Positions 24,439-33,697 of a DNA stretch of 64,000 nt are shown piece after piece (the first letter of the stretch is position 1; every line of letters begins with the position of its first letter). The stretch comes from Rossellomorea orangium (lineage in GTDB: Bacteria > Bacillota > Bacilli > Bacillales > Bacillaceae_B), in NCBI RefSeq assembly GCF_019334305.1, contig NZ_JAHWGH010000025.1, forward strand, positions 62,001 through 126,000, read 5' to 3'. The notes below the pieces were generated by a model. It made no database searches, was not told the origin of the DNA, and worked only from the letters and a program-made list of their open reading frames with translations. The position numbers were made by a program, and so were the translations under genes.

Positions 24439-25567
24439 AATTACTATAAAAATTCTCTGTATAATAAGGCTGTGATTTCTCGTTAAAGGCAACGCCTATA
24501 CCTAAATGCTCGTAGTGTGGCTGCAGGATGTTATCTCTGTGGCCTTTTGAATTCATCAGTCCTTCGTGGGCGAAAATTGAACTCAGCTGACCGTACGCCA
24601 GGTTTTCTCCTGCCGTCCGAAAGGCTACCTGATCTTCTTCCATCCGGTCGAACGGTGATTGTCCCTCGAGATTCGTATGACTGAAATAGTCCTGTTCCGC
24701 CATATCCAAACTATGTTTCCGGGCGGTGTCTTTTACTTGATCATCCCATGAGAGAACGCTCAGGCCTTTTTCCACTCGGGTTGCATTGGTAAGGTCGAAT
24801 AACTGGAATTCAAATCCTTCTTTTAATTCGGAGCTTCCGTCGGAATAAAAGTTTTTCTTATTGGCTTCCAGGTCTTCTTTGATGATCTGAATGGCAGTGA
24901 CCGTATCGTTTTCATGCTTGTCGTAGAAGATGGTCACATAGCTTCCATCGACTTGATATACTTCCTGTTCACCGTTATTTTGCAGCTGATATAATGTAAG
25001 CCCTTTACGTATATTCGTTAATGGTTTTCCAAGTTCGTTTTGTACCATCTCTTTGGACACGCCCATTTTAATCCCTGAATCGGAGGAGAGGAGATCCTGA
25101 TTTGTAAACAGGCCATTTACCAGTCCGTTTTGATCATAGGAAACCATCAAGAAGTTCCGATAGTTTTCATGATAGGCATTCCATGAAACCCCGTATTCAT
25201 TGACGGATTGTCTTTTGGCTTCACCGAGCTCCCCCTCGACACTTTCTCTGGAATGACCGATTTCAATGTTGTAAATCGAGAATTTTTGATCACTTGGAAC
25301 TGTCAATGTCGGCTTTTCTACAGGATCAACTTTCTTCTTGTCAGAAGTGTTCTCAAGATCCCGGAATGAATCGTCGAGTTTTATCAGAAGAAGGTTCACT
25401 CTGTTATAAATCTGCTCAAAGGTATCCTGTACCCTTGGGTTATCCTTGAATTCTTCAATTTTGGAGAGAACGGAATCGAACCCTGTGGCTTCGACTTTTT
25501 CCTCCCAGATGGGTTTTGATATATAGGCAATCACGATAATCATGATAAGAATAAATAATCGTCTCAA
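24437..25567 (-). CDS. CAP-domain protein with CAP-associated domain (YlbC-like)
   Basis: A 376-residue envelope protein. It has an N-terminal membrane anchor (LFILIMIIVIAYI) and a CAP-associated region (about 95-230, with repeats such as GHSRESVEGELGEAKR and GVSKEMVQNELGKP). The C-terminal CAP/SCP domain (about 255-376) shows the signature HSLDMAEQDYFSHTN, FRTAGENLAYG and GHRDNILQPHYEHLGIG. TTG 25567 has GGAGTG at 6 nt and is preferred; the frame extends to 25603. Such proteins occur on Bacillus cell surfaces or spores; no enzymatic role is established. Confidence 0.85.
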   Translation of the reverse strand: MRRLFILIMIIVIAYISKPIWEEKVEATGFDSVLSKIEEFKDNPRVQDTFEQIYNRVNLLLIKLDDSFRDLENTSDKKKVDPVEKPTLTVPSDQKFSIYNIEIGHSRESVEGELGEAKRQSVNEYGVSWNAYHENYRNFLMVSYDQNGLVNGLFTNQDLLSSDSGIKMGVSKEMVQNELGKPLTNIRKGLTLYQLQNNGEQEVYQVDGSYVTIFYDKHENDTVTAIQIIKEDLEANKKNFYSDGSSELKEGFEFQLFDLTNATRVEKGLSVLSWDDQVKDTARKHSLDMAEQDYFSHTNLEGQSPFDRMEEDQVAFRTAGENLAYGQLSSIFAHEGLMNSKGHRDNILQPHYEHLGIGVAFNEKSQPYYTENFYSN

Positions 25568-25762
25568 ATGCAAACACTCCATTCTACCATTCATTGTATC
25601 CAATTTACTTAAGAAGTAAAAATAGAAAGGCTTCTTCCCTATATGCAGTACCCATTCTACCCTATTTTCAATCCAATCTTCCTGTTTTAGTATGGTTGGG
25701 TCTGGGTAAGATAAATGAATAGGGCATACTACACAAACTTTACATATAAGGGGAAATGCACA

Positions 25763-26575
25763 ATGAAATTATCTCATGAAGAACGAATCCAACTCCATGA
25801 ATTCAATAACTTAACGAAATCATTAAGTTTTAATATGTACGATATCTGTTATACGAAGACCCGGAAAGAACGTGAATCCTATATCGAATACATTGATGAG
25901 CAGTATAACGCCGATCGACTGACGAAGATTCTGACTCATGTTTCGGATATTATCGGAGCACATGTGCTCAATATATCAAAGCAGGATTACGTTCCCCAGG
26001 GTGCGAGTGTGACTATCCTGGTATCAGAAGGTCCAATCGTTGAAGTGCCAACGGAGCATTTTGATGAATCACCGGGACCTCTTCCCTCAACGGTGACAAT
26101 GCATCTTGATAAAAGCCATATCACGGTTCATACTTACCCTGAGTATCATCCTCATGAAGGGATTTCGACATTCAGGGCTGATATCGATGTATCGACGTGC
26201 GGGGAAATTTCTCCCCTTAAGGCATTGAACTATCTGATCCATTCATTTGACACAGACATCATGACGATGGATTATCGGGTGAGGGGCTTTACCAGGGATA
26301 TCAATGGTAGAAAACTATTCATCGATCATGACATCAATTCAATCCAGAATTACATTCCGGAAGAAATCAAGGATGAGTATGACATGATCGACGTAAATGT
26401 TTATCCTCAAAATATATTTCACACAAAATGTAAGCTGAAGGAATTTGATTTAAATAACTATCTATTTGGTTATACGAAGGACAAACTGGAAGATGATGAG
26501 GTAGATGAAATTACGGATAAAGTAAAAATGGAAATGGATGAGATATTTTATGGTAAAAACATCCCAAGACCATAG
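25763..26575 (+). CDS. speD: S-adenosylmethionine decarboxylase, E. coli-type (class 1A)
   Basis: A 270-residue proenzyme. The cleavage site giving the pyruvoyl group is Ser118 in [12 protein letters not shown], and the catalytic Cys is in [11 protein letters not shown]. It is the long SpeD form (E. coli about 264 aa), not the 126-residue form of B. subtilis. Product decarboxylated SAM is the aminopropyl donor for spermidine. ATG 25763 has AAGGGGAA at 7 nt; the longer open frame from 25715 is unlikely. No other spe gene is adjacent. Confidence 0.9.
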   Translation: MKLSHEERIQLHEFNNLTKSLSFNMYDICYTKTRKERESYIEYIDEQYNADRLTKILTHVSDIIGAHVLNISKQDYVPQGASVTILVSEGPIVEVPTEHFDESPGPLPSTVTMHLDKSHITVHTYPEYHPHEGISTFRADIDVSTCGEISPLKALNYLIHSFDTDIMTMDYRVRGFTRDINGRKLFIDHDINSIQNYIPEEIKDEYDMIDVNVYPQNIFHTKCKLKEFDLNNYLFGYTKDKLEDDEVDEITDKVKMEMDEIFYGKNIPRP

Positions 26576-26585
26576 ACAAATCATG

Positions 26586-26620
26586 CCCCTTTGTGCAGCA
26601 GTCAGCAAAGGGGTATTTTT
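26586..26620 (+). terminator. Intrinsic terminator of speD
   Basis: CCCCTTTG (26586-26593) and CAAAGGGG (26606-26613) followed by TATTTTT. Confidence 0.85.
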
Positions 26621-26720
26621 GGGTTGAAATCTTATTATTATGAAAATGGATTTTGAGAAGGGAATCTTGAACCTCTTGAAGAATAGGTAATTATGCATGC
26701 AAATAGAGGAGGAACAAGGA

Positions 26721-27518
26721 ATGAATTCACACGAAATTGAATACAAATTGCACGGGGATGATATGCAGTTTGTCGAAATAGAATTAGATCCGGGAGAAAG
26801 TGCCGTAGCAGAAGCTGGTGGCATGATGATGATGGAAGATGGAATCGGAATGGAGACGATCTTTGGTGACGGATCGCAAGGTGGAGGTACCGGTGGGTTT
26901 CTTGGCAAGCTTGTTGGTGCGGGAAAGCGTATATTGACGGGCGAGAGCTTATTCATGACCGTATTCACGAACGATGGAATGGGCAAGAAGCATGTGTCTT
27001 TTGCTGCTCCTTATCCTGGGAAGATCATCCCTGTTGACTTAAGTGAATTAGGTGGCAAGGTCATTTGCCAAAAGGATGCATTTTTATGTGCAGCAAAGGG
27101 AGTATCCGTAGGAATTGATTTTCAAAAAAAATTAGGAACGGGATTCTTTGGTGGAGAAGGCTTTATCATGCAGAAGCTTGAAGGTGATGGGTTAGCTTTT
27201 CTCCATGCAGGTGGGACCATCTATAGAAAAGAGCTTCAACCAGGGGAAGTGTTACGAGTGGACACCGGGTGTTTAGTGGCCATGACAAAGGAAGTGGACT
27301 ACAACATTGAATATGTTGGGAAAATCAAATCAGCCTTCCTTGGTGGAGAAGGATTGTTTTTTGCTACCGTCCGCGGTCCAGGCACAGTTTGGATTCAATC
27401 GCTTCCGTTCAGTCGGTTAGCAGAGAGGATTTATGCCAACGCTCCAGGTGGAGGACGTTCTACGGGTGAAGGAAGTTTACTTGGAGGAATTGGTGACTTT
27501 CTCAATGGTGACGATTGA
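26721..27518 (+). CDS. AIM24/TIGR00266-family protein
   Basis: A 265-residue beta-rich protein with the family landmarks [38 protein letters not shown] and [16 protein letters not shown]. The C-terminus is glycine-rich (GGIGDFLNG). AGAGGAGGAAC precedes ATG 26721. Family members are widespread and of unknown biochemical function. Confidence 0.85.
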   Translation: MNSHEIEYKLHGDDMQFVEIELDPGESAVAEAGGMMMMEDGIGMETIFGDGSQGGGTGGFLGKLVGAGKRILTGESLFMTVFTNDGMGKKHVSFAAPYPGKIIPVDLSELGGKVICQKDAFLCAAKGVSVGIDFQKKLGTGFFGGEGFIMQKLEGDGLAFLHAGGTIYRKELQPGEVLRVDTGCLVAMTKEVDYNIEYVGKIKSAFLGGEGLFFATVRGPGTVWIQSLPFSRLAERIYANAPGGGRSTGEGSLLGGIGDFLNGDD

Positions 27519-27604
27519 TCAAATCTCATTAATAGAGCCGCATTAAAAGAAAGAACACAGCATCAGATGAAAATGCGATCAAGTATGATCGTATTTTTAT
27601 TTGG

Positions 27605-27633
27605 TTGACAATATACCATATAGGGTATATTAT
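27605..27633 (+). promoter_or_regulatory. Promoter with CstR operator in the spacer (distal regulon member)
   Basis: TTGACA (27605-27610), 17-bp spacer, TATTAT (27628-27633); spacer contains TATACC-ATATAG-GGTATA (27612-27629). It is nearly identical in layout to the promoter at 3538-3566. Confidence 0.88.
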
Positions 27634-27683
27634 TGATCATGAAGAAATTATTGATTTACTGCAATAAATGGGAGGAATAGACA

Positions 27684-27980
27684 ATGAAACAATTAACAGC
27701 AAAACAGGTTGAAGAATTATTAAACGAAAACCAATCGTTAAACATCCTAGATGTACGTGAAGATGATGAAGTGGCTTCAGGGATGATTCCTACTGCTAAG
27801 CATATTCCTTTAGGACAAGTTGAGAGTCGTATGGGTGAGTTGGAGAAGTCAAAAGAATATATCATGGTTTGCCGTTCCGGGGGTAGAAGTGGACAAGCAG
27901 CACAATCCCTTGAGAATCAAGGGTTTGATGTCATCAATATGACAGGTGGAATGATGTCTTGGGAAGGTCCGACTGAATAA
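27684..27980 (+). CDS. Single-domain rhodanese under CstR-type control
   Basis: A 98-residue rhodanese with ILDVRE and catalytic Cys63 in CRSGGRSG. It is very similar to the rhodanese at 11802. GGGAGG is upstream of ATG 27684. It stands alone between terminators, about 24 kb from cstR, yet its promoter carries the same operator, so it is probably part of the persulfide response. Confidence 0.92.
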   Translation: MKQLTAKQVEELLNENQSLNILDVREDDEVASGMIPTAKHIPLGQVESRMGELEKSKEYIMVCRSGGRSGQAAQSLENQGFDVINMTGGMMSWEGPTE

Positions 27981-28072
27981 GCTTTTCTGCTTAATATTGC
28001 AAAGAGTAGAGTAACTAAGATCTTTTCAATCGTAAAAGTGAATTATCTGAAAGAAAACAAGATTTTCATCTG

Positions 28073-28101
28073 AAGGATTCCTTATGGGGAGTCCTTTTTT
28101 T
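28073..28101 (+). terminator. Intrinsic terminator
   Basis: AAGGATTCC (28073-28081) and GGAGTCCTT (28088-28096), one wobble, then a T-run. Confidence 0.85.
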
Positions 28102-28178
28102 ATTCTTGCATTTTCACGATAAAACATTCAGTATTAGTAGACAAGTCTAAAATCGTATTAAGAAAGTAGGAATGTTCA

Positions 28179-29510
28179 TTGAACTCTTTTTCATCCCTAG
28201 GAATATCCGTTGGATTACAGAAAATATTATCGACCAAAGGTATAGAAAAGCCGACACCCATACAAGAAAACGTGATCCCCACTCTCCTTGATGGACAAGA
28301 TGTCATAGCCAAAGCTCAAACCGGTACAGGCAAAACATTCACTTATGTTTTACCTATATTAGATAAAAGTAAAGCAAATACGAAAGATATACAAAGTTTG
28401 ATCATTACCCCAACGCGTGAATTGGCCATCCAAGTAACGAGTGAAATAAGAAAGCTCACGGCCGATAACAAAGGGTTCAGCGTTCTCTCTGTCTACGGAG
28501 GTAAAAGCCATGAAGAGGAAATAAAAGAGCTGGAGCAACACGTCAATATCATTGTTGGAACTCCTGGACGGCTTTTGGATCATGTGAAAAGAGGGAACCT
28601 AAACTTATCACATCTGAAATTTTTAGTCATTGATGAAGCAGATCAACTTCTTCAGATAGGGTTCCTGAATAAAGTAGAAGAAATCTTAAGGAAAACACCA
28701 GCTAAGCGACAAACCATGCTATTTTCTGCTACGATTCCTCCTGAAATCAAAAAGCTGGGGAAAAAGTACATGAACTCACCACGATTCATCGAGGTAGCGG
28801 AAAGGAATAAAGCGACTTCCATCAATCAATATGCCATTTTCACAGTGGATCGTGCAAAACAGGACACAGTTATTCAATTAATTGAGGCGTTTCAGCCTAA
28901 GAAATCCATCGTTTTCTGCAGAACAAAACGTAGGGTTTCGAAATTATATCAAGTATTAAGGTCAAAAGGCTTTCATGTTTCTGAACTTCATGGTGATATA
29001 CCCCAAGAGAAGCGTGAAACAATAATGGAGCATTTTAGATCAGGGGATGTACCGATGTTAGTGGCGACGGATGTTGCATCAAGAGGACTGGATATCGAGG
29101 GAGTCACACATGTATTCAACTATGATATGCCACTCGATGCAGAAACTTACATTCACCGAATCGGCAGGACGGGGAGAGCAGGGGAAACAGGTCTTGCTTA
29201 TACTCTCTACTCTTCTGAAGAGAGAGGTCTTCTGGACGATATAGAAACAGAATTAAACAGCCGGATTCAGAAACAAAATCTTGGCAATACCATAAAGCTA
29301 AAAACCAAGTCATCTTCCAAGAACAAGGGGGAAAGAAGACAAGGGAAAAGCAAAAATATGGAACAATTAAAGAGAGCGGATGAACCCAAGGTCAAGAAGT
29401 CTGAAGGAAACCAATCTGGTTCCGTGACTTTAAAAGGAAAGAAAACACGCTCTGATGTAAATGGGAAAAAAAGCGGAAAAAGGACCAAACCGGGTCGTCA
29501 TAATAATTAA
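28179..29510 (+). CDS. DEAD-box RNA helicase
   Basis: A 443-residue helicase with motifs Q (KPTPIQ), I (AQTGTGKT), Ia (PTRELA), II (DEAD in VIDEADQ), III (SAT), V (TDVASRGLDI) and VI (HRIGRTGR). The C-terminal 75 residues are a lysine/serine/glycine-rich tail likely to contact RNA. The start appears to be TTG 28179, with a weak AGTAGGAATG upstream. It resembles Bacillus CshC/YfmL-type helicases involved in ribosome assembly or cold growth; exact orthology was not determined. Confidence 0.88.
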   Translation: MNSFSSLGISVGLQKILSTKGIEKPTPIQENVIPTLLDGQDVIAKAQTGTGKTFTYVLPILDKSKANTKDIQSLIITPTRELAIQVTSEIRKLTADNKGFSVLSVYGGKSHEEEIKELEQHVNIIVGTPGRLLDHVKRGNLNLSHLKFLVIDEADQLLQIGFLNKVEEILRKTPAKRQTMLFSATIPPEIKKLGKKYMNSPRFIEVAERNKATSINQYAIFTVDRAKQDTVIQLIEAFQPKKSIVFCRTKRRVSKLYQVLRSKGFHVSELHGDIPQEKRETIMEHFRSGDVPMLVATDVASRGLDIEGVTHVFNYDMPLDAETYIHRIGRTGRAGETGLAYTLYSSEERGLLDDIETELNSRIQKQNLGNTIKLKTKSSSKNKGERRQGKSKNMEQLKRADEPKVKKSEGNQSGSVTLKGKKTRSDVNGKKSGKRTKPGRHNN

Positions 29511-29522
29511 AAGTAATAACCT

Positions 29523-29548
29523 AAAAACCATGCCACGCATGGTTTTTT
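29523..29548 (+). terminator. Intrinsic terminator
   Basis: AAAAACCATGC (29523-29533) and GCATGGTTTTT (29537-29547). Confidence 0.9.
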
Positions 29549-29699
29549 ATTGTGGAATAATAAGGGTAGAAAAACATAGTTATTCTAGAATAATATATGA
29601 ATGCGAGTATATTATATCGGTATAATGAATAGCGCAGTTAGTTTTTATGGTACGATAATAAGGGAAATTGTTAAGAGAAAAGGGGTTTAATAGAATACT

Positions 29700-30452
29700 A
29701 TGAAGCTGGTATCATGGAATGTAAATGGAATTAGAGCATGTGTGAAAAAAGGGTTTTTAGATTATTTTCACCGGATGGATGCGGATATATTTTGCCTGCA
29801 GGAAACAAAGCTTCAGGAAGGTCAAATTTCATTGGATATAAATGGATATCATCAGTTTTGGAATTATGCTATCCGGAAGGGGTATTCAGGAACTGCCGTC
29901 TTCACGAAACAGAAGCCGCTCACTGTTTCATATGGGTTTGGTGATGGAGAAAAAGAAATCGAGGGAAGGATCATAACGTGTGAATTTGATTCTTTTTATT
30001 TGGTGAATGTATATACACCTAATTCAAAAAGGGACCTTTCAAGGATTGAGGAACGTCTGGAGTGGGAGGATACTTTAAGAGTATACCTTGTTGAATTGAA
30101 CCATCATAAGCCGGTCATTCTATGTGGGGATTTAAACGTCGCTCATGCTGAGATCGACCTGAAAAACGATAAATCGAATCGGGGAAATTCAGGTTTCACC
30201 GATGAAGAGCGGGGGAAAATGACGTTGCTCCTTCAGGACGGGTTTGTAGACAGTTTTCGATATCTTCACCCTGAAAAGGATGATGCCTACAGTTGGTGGT
30301 CATATATGAGTAATGTGCGTGAACGAAATATCGGATGGAGAATTGATTACTTTATCCTATCCAAACATTTAGCTCCTTCAATAAAAAAGGCTGAAATTCA
30401 CTCTGATATTCTCGGCAGTGATCATTGTCCTGTATACTTAGAGTTAGAGTAG
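29700..30452 (+). CDS. exoA: Exodeoxyribonuclease III / AP endonuclease
   Basis: A 250-residue ExoIII-family nuclease: SWNVNGIRA (Asn of the active site), CLQETKLQ (metal-binding Glu), YTPNSKRDLSR, CGDLNVAH (Asp and Asn), WWSY and the terminal GSDHCPVYLELE (catalytic His). Length matches B. subtilis ExoA (252). It cleaves at abasic sites and 3'-blocked ends in base excision repair. The next gene starts 43 nt later and may be co-transcribed. Confidence 0.94.
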   Translation: MKLVSWNVNGIRACVKKGFLDYFHRMDADIFCLQETKLQEGQISLDINGYHQFWNYAIRKGYSGTAVFTKQKPLTVSYGFGDGEKEIEGRIITCEFDSFYLVNVYTPNSKRDLSRIEERLEWEDTLRVYLVELNHHKPVILCGDLNVAHAEIDLKNDKSNRGNSGFTDEERGKMTLLLQDGFVDSFRYLHPEKDDAYSWWSYMSNVRERNIGWRIDYFILSKHLAPSIKKAEIHSDILGSDHCPVYLELE

Positions 30453-30495
30453 TACATACCAGAACTAAGGCGTAAAGTTTTGAGGAGGAAAAGGA

Positions 30496-31083
30496 ATGTT
30501 ACAAAAAAGATTGAAACAATACATTGACGAAACAAAAGAATCTGAAGGTGCGGTTCCTTTATTCAAACAGGAAAGGGAATATGCCTTAAAGTACGGATTA
30601 CTGGATGCTGATGAGATAACTTCTCCAGATGCAGATTCCCGTTTTCAGGAGGCGTATATCGAGCGTTGTGATAAAGAAACCGAAGAACTGATCAGTCAGG
30701 AATCCCCGATATTTCTTCACCAGCCCATCACCTACCTGAAAGAGCAAAAAAACGAGTTCGTTTTCCTCGAATCCATTTGGTTTACAATGATTGGAGTGGA
30801 AGCTGTCTCGTTGGAAGTGGACGATGTCTTTGGGACGTATGATGCCATGCTTGGGTTAAAGCTTCAAAAGAAGTATCGGAGTCAGATCGAGCGGTACTTA
30901 GAAGAGTCCCTTGAAAGTGAATCGTCATATGATCTGTTGTTTAATGGCGAGGATGGGCTGTGGGACCTGAATTTTACATTGAATGATCTTCGTGATTTTA
31001 ATGAAAGACAATCAATACTGTCAGTATATGAACTTATATATGAATTTTTGTTTAATCTCCTTCAAAACATGGAGGAAGCATAA
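30496..31083 (+). CDS. Conserved hypothetical protein, 195 aa
   Basis: An acidic soluble protein without recognised motifs; N-terminal MLQKRLKQYIDETKESEGAVPLF, mostly helical. GAGGAGG lies just upstream of ATG 30496. It follows exoA closely and precedes a terminator. From memory, similar Bacillus proteins are sometimes mislabelled branched-chain aminotransferase; nothing in the sequence supports that (no PLP-site lysine motif). Confidence 0.75.
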   Translation: MLQKRLKQYIDETKESEGAVPLFKQEREYALKYGLLDADEITSPDADSRFQEAYIERCDKETEELISQESPIFLHQPITYLKEQKNEFVFLESIWFTMIGVEAVSLEVDDVFGTYDAMLGLKLQKKYRSQIERYLEESLESESSYDLLFNGEDGLWDLNFTLNDLRDFNERQSILSVYELIYEFLFNLLQNMEEA

Positions 31084-31089
31084 TTCATT

Positions 31090-31125
31090 ATCCCTCTCGA
31101 AAAACCATTTCCGAGGGGGATTTTA
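31090..31125. terminator. Terminator between convergent genes
   Basis: ATCCCTCTCG (31090-31099) and CGAGGGGGAT (31112-31121), one wobble, followed by TTTATTT on the plus strand. Confidence 0.8.
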
Positions 31126-31677
31126 TTTGGCCTTATGTTGTTTGATTGGATCGTATTCAAACAATTTCCCTTCATATACGAGATGGAAATCTTGGTGCTT
31201 TCTGAAATCCTCAGGAGTAATCAGTGCAGGCAGCTTATCCCACAGTTTGATCCCTGAGCGATGAAGGATCTCTGCTACAAACTGGGAACAAAAGTATGAG
31301 TTGCTGAATTCGACGGGTTCATTCATTGATACGCCAAATACTCCAAGGATATTATAAAGAAATTTATTGCGGCTCCTTTTAAAAACATTCAATACCCGTT
31401 TCATCTTTTCGATATTCCGGTCCGTTACTTCCAATTGATAAATGACGCACGTGGTATGGGGGTATTTACTGTATGTTCCCTGGTAGATATCCTCTTTTAC
31501 AAATCCTCCATTTATGGGGTTGTTAGGATGTTTACGACCGAAGCTGTATAACTCAGTCAGTTCACGGTCAAAGGAAATGGACGCATGGTTGTATGGAGCT
31601 TTCGTGTACTTTTTGATGGATTTTGTAAACAGTGTTCCGGTATCCGTCAGTAAAATATAGATATATTGACTATTCAT
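31123..31677 (-). CDS. NlpC/P60-superfamily (YiiX/permuted papain-like) protein
   Basis: A 184-residue protein. APYNHASISFD supplies a candidate catalytic His and NSYFCSQFVAEIL a candidate catalytic Cys, in the permuted His-then-Cys order of YiiX/LRAT-like members of the NlpC/P60 fold. No signal peptide. GAGGGA lies before ATG 31677. Probably a cysteine hydrolase or amidase acting in the cytoplasm; substrate unknown. Confidence 0.7.
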   Translation of the reverse strand: MNSQYIYILLTDTGTLFTKSIKKYTKAPYNHASISFDRELTELYSFGRKHPNNPINGGFVKEDIYQGTYSKYPHTTCVIYQLEVTDRNIEKMKRVLNVFKRSRNKFLYNILGVFGVSMNEPVEFSNSYFCSQFVAEILHRSGIKLWDKLPALITPEDFRKHQDFHLVYEGKLFEYDPIKQHKAK

Positions 31678-31775
31678 AGCTCATTCCCTCTTTTAAAGTA
31701 GTAGAATTTCCCATATGCTTAATTATACAATAAATGAACCGCTTGAATACGGTCATTTCAATAAGGGGGATGAAT

Positions 31776-32690
31776 ATGGAATCGGCCATTTGGACTTTAT
31801 TTATAATATTTATAGGATTGGTCGTTGTGAACGTCCTGTTTTTACAGATTAAGAGAAAGCAAAGTGAAAAAGACTTCTCCAGAATTTCCTTAAGGGTAAA
31901 AACATGGTGGGGGATGTTTGGGGTTTTTTGTTTGGCGACTTTGTTCAATCCAATCATCTCCATGTTATCTTTAATGGTTCTCTGCTTCTTTTCCCTTAAA
32001 GAGTATTTCTCCATGATGAAAACGCGGAAAGCCGACAGGCGAATCTTCCTATGGGCTTATTTATCGATCCCGATTCAGTTTTATTGGATATATATTGGAT
32101 GGTATGGGATGTTCATAGTGTTTATTCCTGTATACGTATTCTTACTTTTGCCGCTGCCCAGGCTTTTAGGGAAGGGAACATTGGGGTTTCTTCGTTCTGT
32201 CAGTTCTACTCAATGGGGACTGATGCTCATGGTTTTTGGGTTGAGCCATCTCGCTTATTACCAGGTTGCAAATCCCGAATATGGAGCGAATCTTGTTCTG
32301 TTCCTGGTTGTCCTCACTCAGGTGAGTGACATCGTACAATTTGTGGTATCCATTTATATTGGTAAGCGTAAGGTAGTACCGACATCTAATCCTGCCATTA
32401 CGTGGGAAGGCTTTTTATCTGCGGTGCTGGTTACGACAGGGGTGTCCTATTTCACATACCCTTTTTTAACACCACTCGACTTGAAATTCGGGATCCTCTC
32501 AGGGCTGATCATCAGCATCAGTGGTTTTGTAGGCAGTTTGACGATTTCCGTATTGAAAAGGGATCTTCTCATCGGTGATCAAGAAAGATTAGCCTCATTA
32601 AAAGAAAGCTACCTCAATCGCGTCGACAGCTTAGCCTACACTTCACCCATATTCTTTCACATCATCCGGTATTACTTTGACTTCATGTGA
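31776..32690 (+). CDS. Phosphatidate cytidylyltransferase (CdsA)-family membrane protein
   Basis: A 304-residue protein with about eight transmembrane helices. The C-terminal cytoplasmic signature is recognisable but divergent: GSLTISVLKRDLLIGDQ followed by LNRVDSLAYTSP, where classical CdsA has SxxKRxxxxKD...HGGxxDRxD. CdsA makes CDP-diacylglycerol from phosphatidate and CTP. Divergence suggests a second CdsA-like enzyme rather than the housekeeping copy. ATG 31776 is chosen for AAGGGGG at 7 nt. Confidence 0.78.
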   Translation: MESAIWTLFIIFIGLVVVNVLFLQIKRKQSEKDFSRISLRVKTWWGMFGVFCLATLFNPIISMLSLMVLCFFSLKEYFSMMKTRKADRRIFLWAYLSIPIQFYWIYIGWYGMFIVFIPVYVFLLLPLPRLLGKGTLGFLRSVSSTQWGLMLMVFGLSHLAYYQVANPEYGANLVLFLVVLTQVSDIVQFVVSIYIGKRKVVPTSNPAITWEGFLSAVLVTTGVSYFTYPFLTPLDLKFGILSGLIISISGFVGSLTISVLKRDLLIGDQERLASLKESYLNRVDSLAYTSPIFFHIIRYYFDFM

Positions 32691-32699
32691 AGAAACGTA

Positions 32700-32730
32700 G
32701 GGGGACGGACCTTTAATAGGTCCGTCCCCC
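32700..32730 (+). terminator. GGGACGGACC-family hairpin (complete copy) acting as terminator
   Basis: GGGGGACGGACC (32700-32711) and GGTCCGTCCCCC (32719-32730) form a perfect 12-bp stem. Sequence is shared with 38442-38475 and, as a half, 17684-17698. Confidence 0.8.
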
Positions 32731-32739
32731 TTATGCTTT

Positions 32740-33048
32740 TTATCTTTTCTTCTTGGAGCGGTTGTTGATTTCTTCTGTCACGACATAAGCAAGGTCATCA
32801 TTTCCGAATAGGGAAAGGACGCCAAGTAAAGTGCTATCTGGAATGTCTTCGGATTCTTCTTTAGGGACGGTTAAGTCGATTCCTTGCTGCAGTGCAGGGT
32901 TTTCACCTTGCTCTGGATAGGCTTTTTGATAAAGGGTGGCAGGATCGAGATCATGATTCACACACCACTGTGCAAATACAAGGATCATCATATGCTCGTC
33001 CTTCTGATAATTTTGAATGATTTTTTCTTGCATTTCTTTAGAATTCAC
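32740..33048 (-). CDS. Conserved hypothetical protein, 102 aa
   Basis: A soluble acidic protein starting at GTG 33048 with AAGGAGA upstream. Features: KIIQNYQKDEHMMILVFAQWC near the N-terminus and a basic C-terminal tail RSKKKR. No recognised domain or motif. It stands alone between the hairpin repeat and a divergent small gene. Confidence 0.7.
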   Translation of the reverse strand: MNSKEMQEKIIQNYQKDEHMMILVFAQWCVNHDLDPATLYQKAYPEQGENPALQQGIDLTVPKEESEDIPDSTLLGVLSLFGNDDLAYVVTEEINNRSKKKR

Positions 33049-33221
33049 GTAGTATCTCTCCTTAAACGGGTGTTCTTGTTTTTATTATATCGAAGTCTGA
33101 GAAGGAAGCCTATTCATATCCTTTTTCAGTCTTAGGATAATACATTTTAAAATCAAGGGTTCAAGGTGTATAATAAGAGGATGGAAGAAACATGTTTAGT
33201 ACTTGAAAGGAAGTTAGAACC

Positions 33222-33503
33222 ATGAATATTACCAATCACCATGCTGAAGAATTAAAAGATCCCACCGGTATTTTAAGTGGAGATCGCTATGAAGTGATTC
33301 TTGATATCGAAGTACCCGAGGACGATGAGCTGTATTCAGAACAGGGTATATACATAAAGGCCATCTTTGTCAGAGACGACAATGGAGCAAGGATTGTACA
33401 ATCCACGATCCTTGAAAGAAACACTGAGTCAATCATGGACTTCGAGTTAGAAGAAGAGGAAGAGAACCTCATTCTGGCATATTGTCAGGAACATATCCAA
33501 TAA
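33222..33503 (+). CDS. DUF6509-like hypothetical protein
   Basis: A 93-residue, strongly acidic protein (ILDIEVPEDDELYSEQGIYIKAIFV; C-terminal ELEEEEENLILAYC). Matches my recollection of DUF6509, a Bacillus-restricted family of unknown role. GGAAGTTAG precedes ATG 33222. A terminator follows. Confidence 0.75.
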   Translation: MNITNHHAEELKDPTGILSGDRYEVILDIEVPEDDELYSEQGIYIKAIFVRDDNGARIVQSTILERNTESIMDFELEEEEENLILAYCQEHIQ

Positions 33504-33513
33504 AAAGATACAG

Positions 33514-33555
33514 AACATCATCCCATTCACTGATATCGGGATGATGTTTTTTTAT
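33514..33555 (+). terminator. Intrinsic terminator
   Basis: AACATCATCCC (33514-33524) and GGGATGATGTT (33538-33548) then a T-run. Confidence 0.9.
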
Positions 33556-33697
33556 TATTGGTTGTTGGTATGTAACACCAAAAATGTCCAATGAGAACCC
33601 ATTCTTTATTAAATGACTGATAATTCAGAGATCAATGAGTTGGCATGGAATTTGCATGTTAACAAAATGAATGAGTGAACAGAAGGGAGAATGGTGG

